DNA of 64,000 nt from Bacteroidota bacterium (lineage in GTDB: Bacteria; Bacteroidota; Bacteroidia; AKYH767-A; 2013-40CM-41-45): the NCBI GenBank assembly GCA_016713765.1, contig JADJON010000001.1, positions 1,054,001 to 1,118,000 on the forward strand, written 5' to 3'. Of the stretch, positions 1 through 6,638 are shown in pieces (position 1 is the first letter of the stretch; each line of letters opens with the position of its first letter). Below the pieces are notes generated by a model that was not told the origin of the DNA, searched no databases, and saw nothing but the letters and a program-made list of their open reading frames with translations. Made by a program: the position numbers and the translations under genes.

Positions 1-84
1 CTATTCGCTATTCGCTATTCGCTATTCGCTATTCACTATTCACTATTCACTGTTCACTGTTTACTATTCACTATCCACTGCACT
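1..84. repeat. Heptamer array, family A (CTATTCG/CTATTCA/CTGTTCA)
   Basis: Twelve consecutive 7-base units read CTATTCG x4, CTATTCA x3, CTGTTCA, CTGTTTA, CTATTCA, CTATCCA and then decay. The array runs off the left edge of the window, so its full length is unknown. The same family recurs at eight or more other gene boundaries here. There is no coding potential beyond the low-complexity reading frames such arrays always create. Confidence 0.9.
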
Positions 85-275
85 TCGCCAATCCCTACAA
101 GAAGTAGGAATGCCCCACCGGAACCCCTTCCGCAAAGAACGCTGCCGGCAGCTTCTGCTTCCGGTATTGTTCGTCATAACAATCAGGTTCTCTCTGTTTC
201 CAACTACGGACAGGTTCCGGTGAGTTTCCTGTTGCGGCACAAATATAATGACTATATTAAGATCAAACAAGTTGG

Positions 276-293
276 TTGTTATACGATCATAAC
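276..293 (+). promoter_or_regulatory. Candidate operator upstream of dinB
   Basis: TTGTTATACGATCATA (276-291) matches TTACTATACAATCATA upstream of the dnaE-type gene (9773-9788) at 13 of 16 positions, and all three differences are transitions. It contains a small dyad, GTTAT-6-ATAAC (278-293). It lies about 120 bases before the dinB start. Shared control of two DNA-damage polymerases is an inference; no LexA-type regulator gene is visible here. Confidence 0.35.
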
Positions 294-311
294 GGGGCTG
301 GAGATAGGAGC

Positions 312-413
312 AACTGGTAACTAGAAACTAGTAACTCCGAGCCCCTCGTTCCTCGGTCTCGGTCTCGCTCCTCGCCCCTCGCCCCTCGCCCCCCGTCCCT
401 CGGTCTCGTCCCC
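312..413. repeat. Heptamer arrays, families B and E, abutting the dinB start codon
   Basis: Units GGTAACT, AGAAACT and AGTAACT (family B) are followed by a pyrimidine-rich run of CCCTCGC/CCCTCGT/CTCGGTC-type heptamers (family E) that reaches the base before the dinB ATG. No purine-rich ribosome binding site is present, so the dinB leader is essentially repeat sequence. Confidence 0.8.
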
Positions 414-1595
414 ATGCGCACCATCGTCCACATGGACCTCGACGCTTTCTTCGTCTCCGTATCCCGTCTGGAGCATCCGCGGCTGGTGGGGAAGCCGGTC
501 ATCATCGGCGGGACCAGCGATCGTGGGGTGGTCTCGGCCTGCAGCTACGAGGCCCGTGCCTTCGGCGTGCATTCGGCCATGCCGATCAAACTGGCGCGCC
601 GGCTGTGCCCCGATGCGCTGATCGTACGCGGCGACTACGAACGCTACGCCCACTACTCCGACGTGGTCACCGAGATGATCGGTGAAAACGTTCCGCTCTA
701 CGAGAAGTCGTCCATCGACGAGTTCTACCTCGACCTCACCGGCATGGACCGCTTCTTCGGTTGCTACCAATGGGCGACCGAACTGCGGCAGAAGATCACC
801 AAAGAGACCGGACTGCCGATCTCCTTCGGCCTTTCGCTCAACAAGACGGTCTCCAAAGTCGCCACCAACGAGGCGAAACCGAACGGGCAACTCAAGATCG
901 ATTTCGGTACCGAAAAACATTTCCTGGCTCCGCTCACGGTCGACAAGATCCCGATGGTAGGGGAGAAGACTTTCCAACTGCTGCGCAGCATGGGCGTGCG
1001 CGAAGTGCGTACCCTGCAGGAAATGCCGCCGCGACTGCTCGAACGCGTGCTCGGAGAAAACGGCATCACGCTCTGGAAAAAAGCCAACGGCATCGACAAC
1101 TCGCCCGTGGAACCGTATTCGGAGCGCAAGTCCATCTCCACCGAAGAGACCTTCGACCAGGATACGATCGACGTCCGCTTCCTCGAAGCCCTGCTCGTCG
1201 GTATGGCCGAACGTCTCGCCTTCCAGTTGCGGAATGAGAACAAACTCACGGCCTGCGTCACGGTCAAGGTGCGCTACTCGAACTTCGATACGCACACCAT
1301 GCAGTGCCGCATCCCGTACACGTCTTCCGACCATACCCTCATCGCCCGCGCCAAGGAACTCTTTGCAAAGCTCTACAACCGCCGCCTGCTCGTCCGCCTG
1401 ATCGGACTACGGTTCAGTCACCTCGTGGGAGGCGCGCAACAGATCGACTTGTTCGAAGACAGTGAGGAGATGGTCCGGCTCTACCAGGCCATGGACCGCA
1501 TGCGCCGCCGCTTCGGCGACTCCTCCGTCCAACGCGCCGCCGGCCAGGGCGTCGAACGAAGAAGGTTCAATCCGTTCAATGGGCAGAGGCTGTAG
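414..1595 (+). CDS. dinB: DNA polymerase IV (Y-family translesion polymerase)
   Basis: Error-prone DNA polymerase that extends past lesions. At 393 residues it is close to the usual DinB length. Catalytic carboxylates are visible in MDLDAFF (D8) and SSIDEFYLDLTG (D102, E103). The fingers motif YEARAFGVHSAMP, the palm/thumb region and a little-finger domain follow. QQIDLF near residues 343-348 fits the QxxLF sliding-clamp binding motif. The start chosen gives the canonical N-terminus MRTIVHMDLDAFF. No Shine-Dalgarno sequence is present because a CCCTCG repeat array runs up to the ATG. In many Bacteroidota dinB neighbours a DnaE-type polymerase; here that gene lies 8.4 kb downstream, with an IS element and three surface-protein genes between. 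Confidence 0.95.
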   Translation: MRTIVHMDLDAFFVSVSRLEHPRLVGKPVIIGGTSDRGVVSACSYEARAFGVHSAMPIKLARRLCPDALIVRGDYERYAHYSDVVTEMIGENVPLYEKSSIDEFYLDLTGMDRFFGCYQWATELRQKITKETGLPISFGLSLNKTVSKVATNEAKPNGQLKIDFGTEKHFLAPLTVDKIPMVGEKTFQLLRSMGVREVRTLQEMPPRLLERVLGENGITLWKKANGIDNSPVEPYSERKSISTEETFDQDTIDVRFLEALLVGMAERLAFQLRNENKLTACVTVKVRYSNFDTHTMQCRIPYTSSDHTLIARAKELFAKLYNRRLLVRLIGLRFSHLVGGAQQIDLFEDSEEMVRLYQAMDRMRRRFGDSSVQRAAGQGVERRRFNPFNGQRL

Positions 1596-1604
1596 GGAGG
1601 GATT

Positions 1605-1642
1605 GGTAACTGGTAACTGGTAACTGGTAATTAGTAATTACT
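1605..1642. repeat. Heptamer array, family B (GGTAACT/GGTAATT)
   Basis: GGTAACT x3, GGTAATT and AGTAATT lead directly into the IS element. The last seven bases (1636-1642, AATTACT) are one copy of the element's target duplication; the other is at 2865-2871. Removing the element and one duplication restores an in-register run of heptamers. Confidence 0.85.
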
Positions 1643-1677
1643 TGTAATAGTTAGAACTTCACCTGACAGACAGGGTT

Positions 1678-1741
1678 GGTTAAAAGTTATTTCCGGTCTG
1701 ACGGATTTTTAAGGATCCGTCGCCCGGAATAACTTTTAACC
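1678..1741 (-). terminator. Long hairpin after the IS transposase stop, copy 1
   Basis: GGTTAAAAGTTATT at one end pairs with AATAACTTTTAACC at the other, and the inner arms GACGGAT/ATCCGTC also pair, giving an almost continuous stem. It overlaps the transposase stop codon. It may end transposase transcription or shield the element from outside transcription. The same hairpin occurs in copy 2. Confidence 0.65.
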
Positions 1742-2782
1742 GGTTGCTAATTTATCGAGCATTTTACTTTGCGCCAAGGGTATGCTGTCCAGGAATGTCT
1801 CCATTGGTGTTTTACCAAAGCAGTATTTTCCGGTGTGTGTCCTTTCACAGTTGTACTCTTCTATCCACTGATCCAGATCCTTCTGTAATTCCTCCAGCGA
1901 TCCAAAGACCTTTTTTCGGAAGGCAACCGCATAAAACTCGTTCTGGATTGTCCGATGGAAGCGTTCGCAGATGCCGTTGGTTTGAGGATGCCGGGCCTTG
2001 GTACGGCTATGATCGATATCCTCCAGTGTCAGATAAAGACTGTACTCATGACTCTCCCGCTTGCCGTTGTACTCTGTACCCCGGTCTGTGAGTACCCGAA
2101 GCAGCGGCAAGCCATGCTCCTCAAAGAATGGTAGCACCTTGTCGTTGAGCATATCGGCTGCCGTCAAGGCGTTCTTACGGTCATACAATTTGGCAAAGGC
2201 TACTTTGCTGTAGGTGTCGATGAAGGTTTGCTGGTAAATCCGGCCTACACCCTTGATATTGCCCACATAATACGTGTCCTGGGCTCCAAGGTAACCGGGG
2301 TGTTCGGTTTCAATCTCGCCAATGGCTTCCTGCTGTTCCCGTTTCTTTTCCATGGCAACCAGTTGCGCTTCGGTGAGAATCAGTCCGTCTTGAGCCACTT
2401 TCGCCTCCAAAGCGCTCAGACGCTTGGCAAAGGTCTCCAGATCATGCCGCATCCAGATATACCGTACCCCGGCCGGTGAAACAGAAATCCCCTTCTTACG
2501 CAACTCGTTCGATGCACGAAGCTGACCGTAGGCCGGATAGTCGGTGGCCATCTGTACGATGGCGTTCTCCCAGGCTATATCCATCCGATTGGCCAGTATC
2601 GGCTTCTTCCGACTGATCTCCTGCAGAGCCGTCTCCCCACCGGTATCGTACAACTCTTTGATCCGATAGAAACTATCCCGTGAATAGCCCATCACTTTGC
2701 ACGCCTGGGATACATTACCCAATTGTTCGGCTAACTTCAACAAGCCTAACTTGGTTTTGATTAACTTAGCTTCTGTATTCAT
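1736..2782 (-). CDS. IS481-family transposase (intact)
   Basis: DDE transposase of 348 residues. A helix-turn-helix region lies at the N-terminus ([20 protein letters not shown], about residues 16-35), followed by an integrase core of the rve type. The catalytic triad is read from QDTYYVG (first D), [10 protein letters not shown] (second D) and [11 protein letters not shown] (E). The protein ends in DKLATG, just before the terminal hairpin. Its first ~290 residues are identical to the broken copy at 57916-58961. This copy has an uninterrupted frame, with an A6 run where copy 2 has A5, so it could supply transposase for both. Confidence 0.93.
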   Translation of the reverse strand: MNTEAKLIKTKLGLLKLAEQLGNVSQACKVMGYSRDSFYRIKELYDTGGETALQEISRKKPILANRMDIAWENAIVQMATDYPAYGQLRASNELRKKGISVSPAGVRYIWMRHDLETFAKRLSALEAKVAQDGLILTEAQLVAMEKKREQQEAIGEIETEHPGYLGAQDTYYVGNIKGVGRIYQQTFIDTYSKVAFAKLYDRKNALTAADMLNDKVLPFFEEHGLPLLRVLTDRGTEYNGKRESHEYSLYLTLEDIDHSRTKARHPQTNGICERFHRTIQNEFYAVAFRKKVFGSLEELQKDLDQWIEEYNCERTHTGKYCFGKTPMETFLDSIPLAQSKMLDKLATG

Positions 2783-2879
2783 TGTCTGACAGTTTAGGGG
2801 TTATTGTTATGTTTCGTATCCTAAAGATAACCCTTATCTGTCAGATTAAATACTAACTAGTACAAATTACTAATTAGGT

Positions 2880-3009
2880 TATTTGCAGTAACCAGATTCT
2901 ATTCGCTCCTGCCAACACTAAAGCTTCGGCAGGTAAAATTCACTATTCACTATTCACTATTCACTGTTCACTGTTCACTGTTCACTATTCACTATTCACT
3001 ATTCACTAT
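2880..3009. repeat. Heptamer array, family A, with embedded CCTGCC palindrome
   Basis: A CTATTCG unit, then a palindrome-type element (CCTGCC...GGCAGG, 2908-2933), then about ten CTATTCA/CTGTTCA units that end at the stop codon of the OmpA-like gene. The palindrome interrupts the array in the same way at 22867 and 31284. Confidence 0.85.
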
Positions 3010-4350
3010 TCACTCCTTCACAAACTCCACCCGCCGGTTCATCGCTTTCCCTTCGTTTTTGGTATTGTCGGCGATCGGTTCTTTTTCGCCTTTCCCGTCG
3101 GTCGTCATCCGAGAAGCCTCGATGGAGAATTCGCTGGTAAGCGCCTTGCTGACGGAAAGTGCACGTCGTTTGGAGAGGTCCAGGTTGGCGGCGTCTTCTC
3201 CGTCGCTGTCAGTATGACCGATGATCTTCACCTTCACCGCCGGGTTTTCTTTCAGCACAGTGGCAATGTCTTTCAATACACCGTACGACTCAGGCTTGAT
3301 GCGGTCGCTGCCCGAATCGAAGAGGATGCCCGAGGTGGAGAACCGGCCTTCGGTGATCAGCTTGTTCCGGGTATCCGGTGCGCCAACGGCCAGTTTGAGG
3401 TTGCTGATCAGGTAACGGTCCTGCGACTGGTGAAACCCGCCGGTGGTGAAACAAACGCTGTTGTAGGTGGTGCCGGTCACAAACGCGCGCGGCAGGTCCC
3501 AGACTTTTTCTTCATTGATATACACCCGCAAGCGCGTCTTTTGCCGCCAGATCGAAACATGCGATTCGCGCTTCCCTTTACCGTAGAATTGCATCGTGGC
3601 GGTCTCGTTCTTCATCAGCTCGCTGCCTTTGTCGTACGCGATGTAATTCGTGCGGCCCTGACCGCCACCGGCATCCTGCGGATGGAAACTGACCTGAACG
3701 CCGTCACGGTTTTGCTGTTGGCCATATTGTTTCCAGATGTTGAAAGCGTCCTTCTGCGCGGCAAGCCGACAGAGATTGACGGAGAAGGCAGTGGAGTAGA
3801 AGCTGAAGTCGTCGTTGCAGATCAGGTCGAACTCCAGGGTAAAGTTCTCCGGTAAGGCGGTGATGAACTCCGGCAGGAATACGCCGTCCTTGGTGAGCGA
3901 CAACCATTTGCCATCACGACCTTCGACATTCACCAGTTCTCCCGTCGAATTGGTGTTCCACTGTGCCGGGAAGTCGCCAATCGCGTCCTGCGCGAATTCT
4001 TCTACCACCAGGATCTTGTCGCCCGGTACAAAATCGAATTTTCCGTAACTCTTCAAACCGCCCGAAGCAGCCGCAGTACTGCCCGATCCACTGCTCCCGC
4101 TGTTGCCACCAGAGGAAGCTGCATCATTCCCGCTCTTCTCGGAATTCGTTTTAGCGTCCTTGTCTTTTTTAACTTCTTTCTTGGCGCTTTCTTCGGTCTT
4201 GTCAAGCCCCTTGTCGATGCCCTGATCCACCTTGCGGTTGACCCGGTCTTCGACTTTACGTTTGACTTTGTCGCCGATATTCATGTTAATCTGCGCCGAA
4301 GCGGTTAGCCCGAAGGCCGCGATCGAAAGGGAAAGCAGAAGCTTTTTCAT
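3010..4350 (-). CDS. OmpA-family surface protein with jelly-roll-like middle domain
   Basis: Exported protein of about 446 residues. The chosen start gives a signal peptide (MKKLLLSLSIAAFGLTASAQ); the longer frame only adds residues upstream of it. A charged Lys/Asp-rich helix and a Ser/Gly-rich linker (about residues 25-95) come next. A middle region resembles the lectin or LamG-like folds found before OmpA domains in this phylum. The C-terminal ~110 residues are an OmpA/MotB peptidoglycan-binding domain (ILFDSGSDRIKPES, KIIGHTDSDGED, NLDLSKRRALSV, NRRVEFV). Anchoring of the outer membrane to peptidoglycan is the likely role. The gene is divergent from the nuclease gene at 4472, with a shared 121-base gap. 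Confidence 0.85.
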   Translation of the reverse strand: MKKLLLSLSIAAFGLTASAQINMNIGDKVKRKVEDRVNRKVDQGIDKGLDKTEESAKKEVKKDKDAKTNSEKSGNDAASSGGNSGSSGSGSTAAASGGLKSYGKFDFVPGDKILVVEEFAQDAIGDFPAQWNTNSTGELVNVEGRDGKWLSLTKDGVFLPEFITALPENFTLEFDLICNDDFSFYSTAFSVNLCRLAAQKDAFNIWKQYGQQQNRDGVQVSFHPQDAGGGQGRTNYIAYDKGSELMKNETATMQFYGKGKRESHVSIWRQKTRLRVYINEEKVWDLPRAFVTGTTYNSVCFTTGGFHQSQDRYLISNLKLAVGAPDTRNKLITEGRFSTSGILFDSGSDRIKPESYGVLKDIATVLKENPAVKVKIIGHTDSDGEDAANLDLSKRRALSVSKALTSEFSIEASRMTTDGKGEKEPIADNTKNEGKAMNRRVEFVKE

Positions 4351-4471
4351 GTCGTTGATTGGGAGTACGAATTTACGAAATGCCACGATGGCCGATCAAC
4401 TCTCCGGAATGGCGGAAAGAGCCGGATTCCCTACCTTTACCCTCCCGCTGCCCCGGCAGTATTCCTCTACC

Positions 4472-6133
4472 ATGCAAAAAATCGCCCTTCAGCCCGTTCG
4501 GGCAGTAGTATTCTTGGCCCTGCTCTTCGGATCGCTTTCCGCTTCCGCACAGGAACTTACCGTTTCCACCCCGCAACTTGACTTCGGCACCGTACTCGAT
4601 ACCCAACCCGACAGCCTGCCGCTCAGCGTGACCAATACACTGACGCGTTCCGTCATCGTCACCGATATCCGGTTCTATACCACCTACGGAGCGCCGGCGT
4701 TTTCCACACCTTACCGTTGGTTCACACTTGCCCCCGGTGCCTCCAATACCATCTGGGTGAAGTTTTCCCCGAAGCACAACATCTACCACAACTCAGAGCT
4801 GGTGATCGAGAACGACGGATTACGTGGTTTCCCCCACGTTGACCTGGTCGGACAGGGCCGCTACTCCAATGCCTACTACGATTCCACCGAGAACAAATCG
4901 GAAGAAGCGCTCAAGACGGCCATCAAGTCGACCACCACGAACGGTTCGATCTCCCTGGGTTACAACATCGCCCGGGATTCGATGTTCATGCTGATCGACA
5001 ACCAACGCCGCAACGGACAAGGCGCGACGCAGAATACACTCGAGAGCGCTTATACCGGACAACTCGCCGTTGGCTACACCGACCGTACCGATGCGCAGAC
5101 GAACTTCGGTTTCAATACCGAACATACGTTCCCGCAGACTTATTTCAGCAGCGCCGAGCCGATGAAATCGGATCTGCATCACCTGTTTCCCTGCGACGAC
5201 CTGTCCAACAATCAGCGTGGTAACAATCCCTTCGCGGAAGTAACCTCACCCACCTGGTCCGATGGCGGTTCCACGTCCGATGGCTTTCGCTTCGAACCCC
5301 GCGACGCGCACAAGGGACGCGCCGCACGCGCGATGTTCTGCTTCACGCTGCGTTACCAGAATTACAACGGCTTCCTCACCAGCCAGGAGAATGTCCTGCG
5401 CAACTGGCACGCGGCCTTTCCGCCCGATGCGATCGACCGCGCACGCAACGAAGCGATCTTCTCCCTGCAGCGCAACCGCAATCCGTTCATCGACTATCCT
5501 CAGTTCATCGACCGGATCACCTCGATCAGCACGCTTTCCACCGCTCCCGTAGTACGTTCGCTCGACCCGATGCAGGATACGATCATCTACGGTTCGGTGC
5601 TCCCCGCTGCTACGACGGTTTACACCTTCGTGGTGGTCAACAACGGCAATACGGCGGTTAATTTTTCCAACTTCAGCTTGACGCCCGCTCCCGTCCTGTC
5701 TTTCGCAGGCAGCGGCGCTGATACCACCATCGGTCCGGGCGACGCGCTCGCCCTGCAGATCGCCTGCACGCCTTCCACCATGTCGGCGGTCAACGGTTTC
5801 CTGACCTTCAACACCGACGTGCCCGGCAGTACGTCATTCTCGATTCCGATCTACGCGAACGACCCAGTCTTCAGCACGATCGATGAAACGAATCGTAAAA
5901 GCCTGCTCGTTTTCCCGAACCCGGCTTCCGACCTGGTTTGGCTGACAACCGAAAGCATCACCGACACCCCGGTCTTTGTCTATGACCTTGCCGGAAGAGC
6001 TCTGGGTCAACTACCGACACAACAACTCGGTCACCGCCTGCAACTCTCCCTCGCCGGACTCGCGCCCGGCTGCTACCTCATCGGCCTGCACACCATCGCC
6101 GGCCCGGTGTTTACAAGAGTTGTAAAGGAGTAA
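4472..6133 (+). CDS. Secreted endonuclease I family protein with T9SS sorting domain
   Basis: Probable extracellular DNA/RNA nuclease of 553 residues. The start at 4472 gives a signal peptide (MQKIALQPVRAVVFLALLF... ending ASAQ); the frame is open further upstream but would overlap the divergent OmpA gene. An Ig-like or ASH-type region (about 30-140) precedes the nuclease core. The core shows NTEHTFPQTYF (about 215-225), DLHHLFPCD (about 234-242), NNQRGNNPFAEV and FEPRDAHKGRAARAM, all typical of the endonuclease I (EndA/NucM) beta-beta-alpha-metal fold, with the HHL histidines as likely catalytic residues. A second Ig-like stretch and a C-terminal sorting domain (FPNPASDLVW... to the end) indicate T9SS export. 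Nucleic-acid scavenging is an inference. Confidence 0.88.
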   Translation: MQKIALQPVRAVVFLALLFGSLSASAQELTVSTPQLDFGTVLDTQPDSLPLSVTNTLTRSVIVTDIRFYTTYGAPAFSTPYRWFTLAPGASNTIWVKFSPKHNIYHNSELVIENDGLRGFPHVDLVGQGRYSNAYYDSTENKSEEALKTAIKSTTTNGSISLGYNIARDSMFMLIDNQRRNGQGATQNTLESAYTGQLAVGYTDRTDAQTNFGFNTEHTFPQTYFSSAEPMKSDLHHLFPCDDLSNNQRGNNPFAEVTSPTWSDGGSTSDGFRFEPRDAHKGRAARAMFCFTLRYQNYNGFLTSQENVLRNWHAAFPPDAIDRARNEAIFSLQRNRNPFIDYPQFIDRITSISTLSTAPVVRSLDPMQDTIIYGSVLPAATTVYTFVVVNNGNTAVNFSNFSLTPAPVLSFAGSGADTTIGPGDALALQIACTPSTMSAVNGFLTFNTDVPGSTSFSIPIYANDPVFSTIDETNRKSLLVFPNPASDLVWLTTESITDTPVFVYDLAGRALGQLPTQQLGHRLQLSLAGLAPGCYLIGLHTIAGPVFTRVVKE

Positions 6134-6360
6134 ATGGTTAGTAGGAATCAGCCGCATACTGCTGACCGTATACTGCCAACCGCATCATCCTTTCCCAGTC
6201 CCCCAATAGGATTGTCCTTCAGGAGCCCTCCTGCATCCCTCCGCCTCACCACCCGTCCCGTCTTCACTCGTCAGTTCAGCAGGCGTACCTGGTCGACTGT
6301 AAAGCCTGCCGAGTTCAACCGGGGCTAGCTTACCGCGCCGCTGGCTTCGTTCGGTTATCC

Positions 6361-6436
6361 AGTAGGCAGATGGCAGGTGGCAGTATACAGGTGGCAGTAT
6401 ACAGGTGGCAGTATGCAGTTGGCAGTATGCAGGGAA
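6361..6436. repeat. Heptamer array, family C (GGCAGTA/TACAGGT/TGCAGTT)
   Basis: Ten or so 7-base units, GGCAGAT, GGCAGGT, GGCAGTA, TACAGGT and so on. A shorter inverted stretch of the same family (ATACTGC-type) lies at about 6150-6190. Between them (6190-6360) I see no gene or clear signal. Confidence 0.85.
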
Positions 6437-6486
6437 CTGGAAACTGCTAACCGGTAATTTGAAGCTAGGAAATAGATCTTCCCTTA

Positions 6487-6578
6487 TCACCAATCACCAA
6501 TTACTAATTACCAATTTCTAGTTACCAATTTCTAGTTACCAGTTTCTAGTTACCAGTTACCAGTTACCACTTTCCAGT
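6487..6578. repeat. Heptamer array, family B (ACCAATT/TCTAGTT/ACCAGTT)
   Basis: About twelve 7-base units, alternating ACCAATT, ACTAATT, TCTAGTT and ACCAGTT. This is the reverse complement of the GGTAACT/AGTAATT units at 1605 and 57796. It fills the leader region of the following beta-propeller gene, after which comes a pyrimidine-rich stretch up to the ATG. Confidence 0.88.
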
Positions 6579-6638
6579 TTTTATCTCCCCTTTCTTTTCT
6601 CCTCCTTTTTTTCGTTCTTTCATCAAATCCCCGCACCC

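Larger units (their letters stand above)
1643..2864 (-). mobile_element. IS481-like insertion sequence, copy 1 (intact, 1222 bp)
   Basis: The ends are imperfect inverted repeats. The end upstream of the transposase reads TGTACTAGTTAG and then TGACAGATAAGGGTT. The other reads TGTAATAGTTAG and then TGACAGACAGGGTT. Both begin with TGT, as is usual for IS481-family elements. The element is flanked by a 7-bp direct repeat, AATTACT (1636-1642 and 2865-2871). It carries one transposase gene on the minus strand and a strong hairpin after that gene's stop. A near-identical copy in opposite orientation lies at 57834-59054. Confidence 0.92.

Noticed and set aside
4232..4471. Upstream extension of the nuclease gene
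   Set aside because: It overlaps the OmpA gene's 5' part on the other strand and would put the signal peptide inside the protein.
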